This document shows positions 16,615 through 24,253 of a DNA stretch of 28,064 nucleotides, piece after piece; positions within the stretch are counted from its first letter, which is position 1, and the number at the start of each line of letters is the position of its first letter. Where the stretch lies: assembly GCA_905212345.1 (NCBI GenBank), contig CAJMEC010000019.1, forward strand, positions 1-28,064, read 5' to 3'. The DNA is from an uncultured Sutterella sp. GTDB lineage: Bacteria > Pseudomonadota > Gammaproteobacteria > Burkholderiales > Burkholderiaceae_F. The position numbers were made by a program, and so were the translations under genes. The notes beneath the pieces were generated by a model. The model ran no database searches and had not been told where the DNA came from. It was given only the letters and a program-made list of their open reading frames with translations.

Positions 16615-18012
16615 ATGAGATTTGCGGTAAACAAAATCCACTTTGTGGGAATTGGTGGCACCGGTATGAATGGTATCGCCGAAGTTTTGGTGACCTTAGG
16701 CTACAAGGTGACAGGGTCGGACATGGCAACCAACGCGGCGACTGAACGCCTGAGTGGTTTGGGTGTTCAGATTTTTCATGAGCATGTTGCCGAAAACGTA
16801 AAGGGCGCAGATGTTGTTGTTATTTCTTCGGCTATTAAATCGGATAATCCTGAAGTTGTCGCAGCAAGACAAGCTCGTATTCCGGTTGTTCCCAGAGCGG
16901 TAATGCTGGCTGAGTTGATGCGCTTCAGAAGCGGCATCGCCATCGCCGGGGCTCACGGTAAAACAACGACTACCTCATTAGTAGCAAGTTTGTTGGCGGC
17001 CGGCGGTCTTGATCCGACCTTTGTTATCGGCGGCCGTTTGAATTCAGCAGGAGCCAACGCCCGATTGGGTAGAGGGGAATTCATTGTGGCTGAGGCTGAT
17101 GAGTCGGATGCCTCTTTCCTTTGTTTGTCTCCGGTGATTTCAGCGGTTACCAATATCGATGCCGATCATATGGATACGTATGATCATAATTTTGAAAAGC
17201 TTAAACAGGCATTTATTGATTTCCTGACAAGACTGCCGTTTTATGGCAAGGCGGTTTTGTGTTTGGATGATGAAAATGTTCGCTCTATCATCGCCCGCGT
17301 GCCGCGTTCAGTTGTAACTTATGGTTTAAGTGAAGAAGCGGATGTTCGAGCCATCAATATTCGTGCTGAAGGCACGCAGATGTGTTACACCGTTTTACGT
17401 CAAGGGCGAGAACCGTTAGAGGTTCGATTGAATTTGCCGGGTTTACATAATGTTCGCAACAGCTTAGCGGCTATCGCGATTGCCACAATGGTTGACGTGC
17501 CGGATGACAAAATTCAATTTGCTTTGGAAAACTTCACCGGTGTTGGAAGACGCTTTAGCCGTTATGGTGAAATTGCTTTGCCGGCCGGCGGATCATTTAC
17601 CCTGATCGATGATTACGGTCATCATCCGCATGAAATGAAGGCAACATTGGATGCCGTGCGAGGAGCTTTCCCGGGGCGCCGTGTATTAGTAGCTTTCCAA
17701 CCGCATCGCTATACGAGAACAAGAGATTGCTTTGAGGATTTTGTTAAGGTACTGAGCAGTGTTGAAGCTCTTGTGCTCGCTGATGTGTATCCGGCAGGGG
17801 AAAAGCCCATTGTTGGAGCGGATGGACGATCACTTGCTCGTGCAATACGAATTGTTGGCCAGACAGAGTTAGTGTTTGTGGATACGCCGGCAGAAATGGA
17901 TGACGCCATTATGAAATTAGCTCGTGATGGTGACGTGGTTGTGACCATGGGCGCTGGTAGCGTCGGCGGTGTGCCGGGCCGTCTGCAAGCTCGTGCCGGT
18001 TTATCGAAATAA
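16615..18012 (+). CDS. murC: UDP-MurNAc--L-alanine ligase MurC
   Basis: MurC starts the stem peptide by joining L-alanine to UDP-MurNAc. The 465-residue protein shows the N-terminal nucleotide-binding motif FVGIGGTGMNGIAEVL (about 10-25), the ATP loop AGAHGKTTTTSL (111-122), VAEADESDASFL, NIDADHMDTY, and the C-terminal DDYGHHPHEMKATL and FQPHRYTRTRD blocks typical of MurC. It lies 31 bases after murG with AAAGGCAAG upstream of the ATG, and 15 bases before ddlB. Identity is secure. Confidence 0.97.
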   Translation: MRFAVNKIHFVGIGGTGMNGIAEVLVTLGYKVTGSDMATNAATERLSGLGVQIFHEHVAENVKGADVVVISSAIKSDNPEVVAARQARIPVVPRAVMLAELMRFRSGIAIAGAHGKTTTTSLVASLLAAGGLDPTFVIGGRLNSAGANARLGRGEFIVAEADESDASFLCLSPVISAVTNIDADHMDTYDHNFEKLKQAFIDFLTRLPFYGKAVLCLDDENVRSIIARVPRSVVTYGLSEEADVRAINIRAEGTQMCYTVLRQGREPLEVRLNLPGLHNVRNSLAAIAIATMVDVPDDKIQFALENFTGVGRRFSRYGEIALPAGGSFTLIDDYGHHPHEMKATLDAVRGAFPGRRVLVAFQPHRYTRTRDCFEDFVKVLSSVEALVLADVYPAGEKPIVGADGRSLARAIRIVGQTELVFVDTPAEMDDAIMKLARDGDVVVTMGAGSVGGVPGRLQARAGLSK

Positions 18013-18027
18013 TGAGGATACGATTAA

Positions 18028-18996
18028 ATGCAAGAAGAAAAAAAGGAAATTAAGCCTGAAAGTTTAGGTAAGGTTGTACTGCTCCTCGGAGGTATGTCCA
18101 GCGAACGTGAAGTCTCTTTGATGAGCGGGAAAGGTGTTTACGATGCATTGGTAGAGGCAGGCGTGGATGTTACGCGTTTTGATCCGAAGGAGCAGAGTGT
18201 TTCAGAACTTGAAAAGGGAGCCTTTGACCGCGCGTTTATTACCTTACACGGCCGCTATGGTGAAGATGGAACGATTCAAGGTGTCTTGGAATATTTAGGT
18301 GTTCCCTATACAGGGCCCGGTGTTAAAACGAGTGCGATTGCCATTGATAAGAATTTGACCAAACAAATTTGGCGTGAACGTCAGATTCCCTGCCCGAAAG
18401 GAATGCTTGTGTCGGCGGATAGCGACTTACACTACGTGATCCAGGAATTAGGACGCGATTTGGTTGTGAAGCCTGCGCGTGAAGGCTCTAGCATTGGTCT
18501 GACAAAATTAAAGGATGCCACTGTTGAAGAGTTGCACGAGGCCATTGAAAAAGCTTTAGTTTTGGATCGCCACGTTTTAGTAGAAGAACGAATTTTTGGA
18601 CGTGAATTGACAGTGGCTGTTTTAGGAGCAGGTCAAGACGCCAAAGTTTTGCCCATTATCGAGATCATTGCTCCGAATGGTGATTACGACTACCAAAACA
18701 AATATTTCACGAACGACGTGCGTTATGAGTGTCCGGCGAAATTGTCCGATGATCTGCGTGAAGACATTTCAAGAGCTTGTTTGAGTGCCTATCGAGCCTT
18801 GGGAGCACGGGGCTGGAGTCGAATCGATTTGATTTTGTCCGAAGATGGTTCGTTTAATCTTTTGGAAATGAACACTTCTCCCGGAATGACCGCTCACTCA
18901 TTGGTCCCGTTGGCTGCTAAAAATGCAGGTATGAGTTATCAGGAATTGGTGCTTCAGATGTTGTCTGAGGCTCGTTTAGACTTTCCTCGTCATTAA
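18028..18996 (+). CDS. ddlB: D-alanine--D-alanine ligase
   Basis: Ddl makes the D-Ala-D-Ala dipeptide used by MurF; it is an ATP-grasp enzyme. The product has 322 residues. The N-terminal block LLLGGMSSEREVSLMSG contains the catalytic Glu-Arg-Glu segment, followed by HGRYGEDGTIQG, PYTGPGV, VVKPAREGSSIGL, the omega-loop region NGDYDYQNKYFTNDVRYECPA, and the metal-ligand end EMNTSPGMTAHSLVP. A roughly 15-residue charged N-terminal extension (Lys/Glu-rich) precedes the fold. GAGGATA is upstream of the ATG. The dcw position identifies the DdlB type. Confidence 0.96.
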   Translation: MQEEKKEIKPESLGKVVLLLGGMSSEREVSLMSGKGVYDALVEAGVDVTRFDPKEQSVSELEKGAFDRAFITLHGRYGEDGTIQGVLEYLGVPYTGPGVKTSAIAIDKNLTKQIWRERQIPCPKGMLVSADSDLHYVIQELGRDLVVKPAREGSSIGLTKLKDATVEELHEAIEKALVLDRHVLVEERIFGRELTVAVLGAGQDAKVLPIIEIIAPNGDYDYQNKYFTNDVRYECPAKLSDDLREDISRACLSAYRALGARGWSRIDLILSEDGSFNLLEMNTSPGMTAHSLVPLAAKNAGMSYQELVLQMLSEARLDFPRH

Positions 18997-19016
18997 AGAG
19001 ATCAGTTCTTGGGTTG

Positions 19017-19835
19017 ATGAAACGGTTTTTAAAAGCGGTTTTAATTGCATTTGCGTTGGTATTGCTGCTTGCTGCTGTGGCGGTGAGCAGCTTTCCACGT
19101 TATGTGGAAACTTTTTTTACCATTCGCTCAGTGGAATTATCCGGTGAAATTGACCACATTTCATCATTGCATTTTCGTCGAGCTTTAGGCAACACAGCCT
19201 CGGGGACCTTCTTTAATGTCAATTTGGATGCTATTCGAGAGGCAGCGTTAAAAGCTCCTTGGGTTAAATCGGTAAATGTCAGGCGAGTTTGGCCCAATAA
19301 AATAAATATTGAAATTACCGAATATAAACCACTTGCCTTATGGGAAGATGGACGGTTAGTGTCTGTTAATGGTGAGTTGTTTGCCGCTAATCCCGAGGAA
19401 GTAGATAACCCCTTGGCTTTGCCCGAATTCTTTGGGCGAGCCGAAATGGTTGAAGAGGTAACGAGACGTTATAAACGCTTCAATAAAATGCTTCAGGTTG
19501 TCATGCCTAAAGCACGAGTGACGGAAGTAAGCGTAAACGATCGTGATAGTTGGGCATTAGCCATAGCCTCTGACACTATTCCGCCAACTCGGATTGAATT
19601 GGGGGTAGAACATGAAAATTGGACCCTTGAAGATCGATTTGGGATTGTTATCGTACAATACCCAGATGTGGTCAAATTGATGAAAGGACCACCGTCCAGT
19701 ATTGATGCTCGGTATGAATTAGCTTTTTCGGCCACATTGCCGGAAAAAAGTTTGAGGCAATACCGTTCACAGGCAGGTCGTCGTCAGGCGGCTGAATCCA
19801 TTGCAGAGGCTAATAGGCAAAGTAACTCGCGATGA
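19017..19835 (+). CDS. ftsQ: Cell division protein FtsQ
   Basis: FtsQ is a bitopic membrane protein that recruits FtsL-FtsB and connects early and late divisome proteins. The 272-residue product has a short basic N-terminus, one transmembrane helix (about 5-25), a POTRA domain (about 30-105: FFTIRSVELSGE, then PWVKSVNVRRVWPNKINIEITEYKPLALW) and a periplasmic beta domain. The C-terminal ~25 residues are polar and rich in Gln, Arg and Ser. ATG 19017 is preferred over TTG 19014; the ribosome-binding site is weak either way. The stop overlaps the ftsA ATG (ATGA). Confidence 0.95.
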   Translation: MKRFLKAVLIAFALVLLLAAVAVSSFPRYVETFFTIRSVELSGEIDHISSLHFRRALGNTASGTFFNVNLDAIREAALKAPWVKSVNVRRVWPNKINIEITEYKPLALWEDGRLVSVNGELFAANPEEVDNPLALPEFFGRAEMVEEVTRRYKRFNKMLQVVMPKARVTEVSVNDRDSWALAIASDTIPPTRIELGVEHENWTLEDRFGIVIVQYPDVVKLMKGPPSSIDARYELAFSATLPEKSLRQYRSQAGRRQAAESIAEANRQSNSR

Positions 19836-21124
19836 AAGAAAATAAAAAAATTGTCACTGCATTGGATATCGGTTCAAGCAAAATCCTTGCGGTTGTCGCA
19901 GAAGTCTATAAAGACGGTACGTTTCGAGTTCTGGCTCAAGGGCGTACCGAGTCTCAGGGTGTGCTTGACGGAAATATAACGAGTATTGAGGAGGCTCAAC
20001 CACAGGTAAAGTCCGCTTTAGTCGAAGCTTTTGGTATTGCAGGCAAAATTCCCAGTGATGACGTTTGCACCAATATTTCGGGCAAGTCTGTTGAAGGAAA
20101 GGACTCTAGTGCTGAAATGCCACTAAGGGGCAGGACAGTGACGTTGTCGGACATGAAAAATGTCCAGAGCATGGCTCAGGATGCTGTTGAATTAAAAGAA
20201 GATCAGCGTTTGATTAAGTCGGAGCTGTTGTATTACATGCTCGATAATCAAGACGAGGGTTATGTCGGTCAAAATCCGATTGATGCGAAGAGTTCACGTA
20301 TTTCCGCTCATATGCATTCGGCGGTGGCCAGTGCAGCCAATGCCTTAGCTCGGGTAAAAGTTATTCGCCGCAGCGGCATGGATATCTCCCGAATTCTTCC
20401 AGAAGCTTGGGCCAGTGGTTATGCAGTGCTCACGGAAGACGAAATTCAAAATGGTGTTGTGTTGATCGATATCGGGGCAGGGACAACAGATGTGGCGGTT
20501 TTTCAGGCCGGTCTTCCCCGCTTTACGTACACCTTAAATTACGGTGGTCGCCGCATTACTCAGCGAATCAGTGGCTTTGTTCATTGCTCCATGCAGGAGG
20601 CAGAGTCCATTAAGAACAAGTTGGATTTGCGTTGTTCTCCGGAAGATGAGGAGGTCATTCTCTATCGTGCACCTCTGGAAGAGGGAGGTAAGAAATACTC
20701 CAAGCTTGAATTGTCGAAGATGGTTTACCACGAGATTCGCAGTTTGAATCTGACCATTGGTAAAAAACTCTTTGAGGCCGGGTGGTACAAGTCTGTTAAC
20801 GGCGCGCCGTGTAATACGCTCACGGGCGGTATCGTGCTCACTGGCGGCACGTCTCTGTTGTTGGGAATAACAGAGCTATTTTCAGCTATGCCGGGACCGT
20901 TGGCTTATACATTCAGCACTCGTTTAGGTCGGTCGCGTTATACCGGCGATGCCTGTATCGGTTTGAATTCACCCAAAGAAAGTGCCGTCATGGGATTGAT
21001 TGCCTACGAAGCGCTGCGATTCAAAGAAGGTGACGAGGACGAGGAGGAAAAAGCGACCTCTGATGACTCTTTGAGGGCCAAAGCCAAGCGTTTTTTGATT
21101 GAATTCTTTATAGGCCAGTACTAG
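19832..21124 (+). CDS. ftsA: Cell division protein FtsA (actin-like membrane tether of FtsZ)
   Basis: FtsA anchors FtsZ filaments to the inner membrane and activates septal synthesis. The 430-residue protein has actin-fold ATP motifs: ALDIGSSKILAVV (10-22), LIDIGAGTTDVAVF (211-224; the family more often has GGGT) and VLTGGTSLLLG (335-345). The SHS2/1C domain is present between the first two. An acidic stretch (DEDEEE, about 401-406) precedes a C-terminal amphipathic segment (about 414-430: basic, then FLIEFFIGQY), the expected membrane-targeting helix. Its binding partner, the FtsZ tail, is atypical in this genome, so the FtsA 2B pocket merits comparison. No intrinsic terminator follows. Confidence 0.96.
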   Translation: MKENKKIVTALDIGSSKILAVVAEVYKDGTFRVLAQGRTESQGVLDGNITSIEEAQPQVKSALVEAFGIAGKIPSDDVCTNISGKSVEGKDSSAEMPLRGRTVTLSDMKNVQSMAQDAVELKEDQRLIKSELLYYMLDNQDEGYVGQNPIDAKSSRISAHMHSAVASAANALARVKVIRRSGMDISRILPEAWASGYAVLTEDEIQNGVVLIDIGAGTTDVAVFQAGLPRFTYTLNYGGRRITQRISGFVHCSMQEAESIKNKLDLRCSPEDEEVILYRAPLEEGGKKYSKLELSKMVYHEIRSLNLTIGKKLFEAGWYKSVNGAPCNTLTGGIVLTGGTSLLLGITELFSAMPGPLAYTFSTRLGRSRYTGDACIGLNSPKESAVMGLIAYEALRFKEGDEDEEEKATSDDSLRAKAKRFLIEFFIGQY

Positions 21125-21189
21125 GCTTTCTCTTCCAACTCATGCCTCTTTTGCCCCTGCCTTTTGATGAACCAAAAAATAGCAATTAT

Positions 21190-21222
21190 GATTTTCAAAA
21201 TTGAAAAAAGTTTTTGAAAATC
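21190..21222. repeat. AT-rich 11-bp inverted repeat upstream of ftsZ
   Basis: GATTTTCAAAA at 21190-21200 is the exact reverse complement of TTTTGAAAATC at 21212-21222, with 11 bases between. It lies in the 157-base ftsA-ftsZ gap, about 60 bases before the ftsZ ATG. The right arm is not followed by a T-run, so it is a poor terminator. It may be an operator or DNA-bending site near an ftsZ promoter. I could not identify a convincing -35/-10 pair in the gap. Confidence 0.5.
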
Positions 21223-21281
21223 CAAGCAAAACTATCCTTATTCATACATAATTACTAGATTGGATTTGGAGGCCTATTCCC

Positions 21282-22565
21282 ATGTTTGAAGTACTCAGTG
21301 ATAATGATCCCCGTCAGACCGTCATTAAGGTTGTCGGGGTGGGCGGCGGCGGTGGTAACGCCGTAGAACATATGATTGAGCGCGGTGCTCAAGGTATTGA
21401 ATTTATTGCGATTAATACCGACTATACGGCATTGTCACATTCCAGAGCTCATGCTACTTTACAAATCGGCAAGACAGGACTTGGAGCTGGTGCTCGTCCG
21501 GAGGTCGGTGAGCAAGCGGCAATTGAAGCCAAAGATCGAATTCGTGAACTTTTGCAGGGGGCGAATCTCGTCTTCATTACCGCCGGGATGGGCGGCGGTA
21601 CTGGTACCGGAGCAGCTCCGGTAGTGGCTCAAATTGCTCGGGAAATGGGTATTTTGACGGTTGCTGTTGTAACGAAACCCTTCAGTTACGAGGGGGCTCT
21701 TCGTATGCAACGCGCCGAAGAAGGTTTGGTCAAACTCAAACAATGCGTGGATAGCCAAATTGTTATTTTGAATGACAAGTTGGAAGATGAGTTGGGAGAG
21801 GATGCCTCCGTGAGTGAATGCTTTGCCGCGGCCGATGACGTTTTGTTTAAGGCTTGTGCAGGTATCACTGAAATTATTCAAACACCGGGCTTGATTGGTG
21901 TGGACTTCGAAGACTTGCGCACGGTGATGAGTGAACGCGGAACGGCCATGATGGGTTCGGCCATTGCCTCCGGTCCTGATCGCGCCCGCATTGCCGCTGA
22001 AAATGCAGTGGCCTGTCCGTTACTCGAAGGAGTAACGCTTAACGGAGCCCGTGGTGTGTTGGTCTATATTACGGCCAGTGAAGAAACGATGAAGATGAAA
22101 GAAACCAAGACGGTTATGAATATCATCACGAACTTCACTGCAAAAGGCGCTCAAGTTATTTACGGTTCCGCCTACGATGACAGTATGGGTGATTCCATGC
22201 GCGTGACGGTGGTTGCTACAGGTTTGGACGGCGGTAAGGACAAAGAAGTTGCTCCGCTTGAAAAACCTGATGAAAAGAGAGATGTTTGGGAACATAACAA
22301 CCGCAGTTATGCTGAACCGCAACAAGCAGATCCTTGGACCAGTCGTCAAAGCGCAGCCCAACAGCCTGCTGCACCTAAGGTGCCTCAGCCGCAGGTTGAA
22401 TCTAAGCCAACGGTTGCAAAACCTGAGTCTCAACCGAGTACTCTGGCTGTTCAACAACCCGCTCAATCGGAGCCTCAACAGACTCAAGAGCCTGAAAAAC
22501 AGGAAGAAAAGGCTGCCGATGAATGGGAAACTGGTTGGTGGTCTATTCGTCACGACAATAAGTAA
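21282..22565 (+). CDS. ftsZ: Cell division GTPase FtsZ, with atypical C-terminal peptide
   Basis: FtsZ is the tubulin-like GTPase that forms the Z-ring. The 427-residue protein has GVGGGGGNAVEHM (19-31), the tubulin signature GGGTGTGAAPVVA (104-116), and a complete polymerisation core to about residue 316. GGAGG lies 9 bases before the ATG. Two oddities are visible. The T7 loop reads GVDFED at 206-211, where FtsZ normally has N-x-D-x-x-D; the aspartates remain but the asparagine is glycine. After a Gln/Pro/Lys-rich linker (about 320-410) the tail is ADEWETGWWSIRHDNK, not the usual DIPAFLR-type peptide that binds FtsA and other partners. The downstream frames do not contain the canonical peptide, so a simple frameshift does not explain this. 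Confidence 0.97.
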   Translation: MFEVLSDNDPRQTVIKVVGVGGGGGNAVEHMIERGAQGIEFIAINTDYTALSHSRAHATLQIGKTGLGAGARPEVGEQAAIEAKDRIRELLQGANLVFITAGMGGGTGTGAAPVVAQIAREMGILTVAVVTKPFSYEGALRMQRAEEGLVKLKQCVDSQIVILNDKLEDELGEDASVSECFAAADDVLFKACAGITEIIQTPGLIGVDFEDLRTVMSERGTAMMGSAIASGPDRARIAAENAVACPLLEGVTLNGARGVLVYITASEETMKMKETKTVMNIITNFTAKGAQVIYGSAYDDSMGDSMRVTVVATGLDGGKDKEVAPLEKPDEKRDVWEHNNRSYAEPQQADPWTSRQSAAQQPAAPKVPQPQVESKPTVAKPESQPSTLAVQQPAQSEPQQTQEPEKQEEKAADEWETGWWSIRHDNK

Positions 22566-22579
22566 GAACAAATTCAGTT

Positions 22580-23491
22580 ATGCTCAAACAACGAACGCTT
22601 AAAAAAGTCGTCCGTACGGTTGGTATCGGTCTGCATTCCGGTCGCAAGGTGAACTTAACTTTGCGTCCGGCCGATCCCGATACCGGCATTGTGTATACAC
22701 GCGTCGATTTAAATCCGCCCGTTGTTATGCCGGCAGAAGCCACACGTGTCAATGACACGCGCATGGCAACAACATTAAACGAAGGACAAGTCAAAATTTC
22801 TACCATTGAACACCTGATGAGTGCGTTCAACGGTTTGGGGATTGATAATTGCTATGTTGATGTTGATGCTCCGGAAATCCCGATTATGGATGGATCCGGC
22901 GCAAGTTTTGTCTTCCTTATCCAAGCTGCCGGCATTGTCGAACAACCCGCTCCGAAGCGTTTTGTCCGAGTTAAAAAAACTGTTCGTGTAAGCGATGGTG
23001 ATAAATGGGCTCAACTGGAGCCCCATGAGGGGTTTTCACTGGCGTTTTCTATTAATTTCGGCCATCCCGCAATTGACAGCACCTTGCAATTTACTGAAGT
23101 TGATTTAGCTAAGGTTGACTATGCTCACGCTGTCAGCCGAGCAAGAACATTTGGGTTTGTACAAGATGTAGAGATGCTTCGTTCCATTGGCTTAGCTCAA
23201 GGGGGAACTCTTGAGAATGCTGTTGTAATGGACGAGTATCGAGTGCTTAATCCTGAAGGCCTCAGGGGACAGGACGAATTTGTGAAGCATAAGATCTTGG
23301 ACGCAATGGGCGATCTCTATGTTTTAGGTCACCCGCTTTTGACTCGTTATAGTGCTAATAAATCCGGTCACGGTTTGAACAATCAGCTCCTAAGGGCCTT
23401 GTTAGCTGATGATTCTGCTTGGGAATGGGCAACATTTGAGTCTGAAAAAGCTCCGAAAGATTTTTCTTTTGAGCGCGTTTTTGCGATCTAA
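22580..23491 (+). CDS. lpxC: UDP-3-O-acyl-N-acetylglucosamine deacetylase LpxC
   Basis: LpxC is the zinc-dependent deacetylase that commits precursor to lipid A synthesis. The 303-residue protein matches the family length. The zinc ligands are visible as His78 (TIEHLMSA), His237 and Asp241 (FVKHKILDAMGD), with the catalytic histidine His264 (SGHGLNNQLL). DGSGASF (104-110) is also typical. It follows ftsZ by 14 bases and may be co-transcribed with it, because no terminator is seen between them. Its presence shows an LPS-type outer membrane. Confidence 0.97.
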   Translation: MLKQRTLKKVVRTVGIGLHSGRKVNLTLRPADPDTGIVYTRVDLNPPVVMPAEATRVNDTRMATTLNEGQVKISTIEHLMSAFNGLGIDNCYVDVDAPEIPIMDGSGASFVFLIQAAGIVEQPAPKRFVRVKKTVRVSDGDKWAQLEPHEGFSLAFSINFGHPAIDSTLQFTEVDLAKVDYAHAVSRARTFGFVQDVEMLRSIGLAQGGTLENAVVMDEYRVLNPEGLRGQDEFVKHKILDAMGDLYVLGHPLLTRYSANKSGHGLNNQLLRALLADDSAWEWATFESEKAPKDFSFERVFAI

Positions 23492-23503
23492 AGTCGCGTA
23501 GTA

Positions 23504-23588
23504 ACCGATTTTCTAGTCACTGTTTGGCGTTTCTTTGGTATTTGTCTGCACAGAAAGAGCGTAATATCCAATTGGTTAGAAAATCGGT
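23504..23588. repeat. Perfect 12-bp inverted repeat bounding an 85-nt element between lpxC and the exporter gene
   Basis: ACCGATTTTCTA at 23504-23515 is the exact reverse complement of TAGAAAATCGGT at 23577-23588, with 61 bases between. The loop has further weaker pairing options (for example TTGG with CCAA). The right arm ends 14 bases before the ATG of the LysE-type gene, which lacks a clear ribosome-binding site, and the bases after the stem are pyrimidine-rich (CGTTTCTTTCTG). It could be a long-stem terminator for lpxC, an RNA control element for the exporter, or a small miniature-element remnant. Confidence 0.55.
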
Positions 23589-23602
23589 CGTTTCTTTCTG
23601 AG

Positions 23603-24253
23603 ATGTCACTTTTTTCCCTATTTCTCATTACATCATTGGCCAATATCTTGTCTCCGGGAATGGGGGTGATATTTGCCATTGTTTTATCGTTACAGCAAGG
23701 GTGGCATAAGACCGTTTTTTTCAGTTTAGGTCAAGCTATAGGCATATCAATTTTGTTTACAGCCGCCATGTCCGGTATGGGGGTGGTTTTAGCCAACAGT
23801 CCGACTTTATTTAACGTGATTAAAATCGCCGGAGCTTTTTTCATTCTTTATTTGGGTTGGAGAAGTTGGCATAAACCGGCTATGCACTTTGGTACCTCTG
23901 CAATTAAGGAAAAATCTGAAGGCAGTCAAACAGTCCCCAAGGATGGGATGGCAAACCTCACTAAGGGTATTGTTATATCGCTTTGCAACCCGCAACCAAT
24001 TATCTTCGGAATAAGTGTGTTGCCCCAATTTGTCGACCCGCAACAACCCTACGTTGCTCAAGCTGTATTGATGATTTCCGTTTACGCTGTGCTGGTCTTT
24101 ATTAATCTGGTTATTTACGCGATTTTAGCTGAGAGAGCCAGACGCTTCTTTACTGGTCCCAGAGGTTCTCAGATTATTAACCGAGCGACTGCATGTGTTT
24201 TCTTTGCGATTGGGTTTTTAGTGTTGAGTTTTGCTCTGGCCGGCTTTTTCTAA
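23603..24253 (+). CDS. LysE/RhtB-family amino-acid exporter
   Basis: This is a predicted inner-membrane exporter of amino acids or derivatives (homoserine, threonine and lysine in studied members). The 216-residue protein has about six hydrophobic helices. Family landmarks are the N-terminal SPGMGVIFAI segment (17-26), GWHKTVFFSLGQAIG (33-47), AGAFFILYLGWRSW (76-89), and the second-half motif CNPQPIIFGISVLPQF (128-143). A polar loop at about 92-118 separates the halves. No clear ribosome-binding site precedes ATG 23603, and the inverted repeat 23504-23588 lies just upstream. Its stop abuts the stop of the convergent gene with no bases between. The substrate cannot be predicted. Confidence 0.85.
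   Translation: MSLFSLFLITSLANILSPGMGVIFAIVLSLQQGWHKTVFFSLGQAIGISILFTAAMSGMGVVLANSPTLFNVIKIAGAFFILYLGWRSWHKPAMHFGTSAIKEKSEGSQTVPKDGMANLTKGIVISLCNPQPIIFGISVLPQFVDPQQPYVAQAVLMISVYAVLVFINLVIYAILAERARRFFTGPRGSQIINRATACVFFAIGFLVLSFALAGFF

Noticed and set aside
21190..21222. Inverted repeat before ftsZ as an intrinsic terminator
   Set aside because: The stem is AT-rich and the right arm is followed by CAAGC, not a T-run, so it was kept only as a repeat or possible operator.
22020..22571. 183-codon open frame on the minus strand over the end of ftsZ
   Set aside because: Antisense to ftsZ and composed mostly of Leu/Arg repeats caused by the Gln/Pro-rich linker read backwards. It has no recognisable domain or ribosome-binding site.
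22213..22602. 129-codon forward open frame overlapping the ftsZ 3' end, considered as a frameshifted canonical FtsZ tail
   Set aside because: Its translation contains no DIPAFLR-like peptide, and the ftsZ frame itself reads cleanly to its stop, so a frameshift does not explain the unusual tail.
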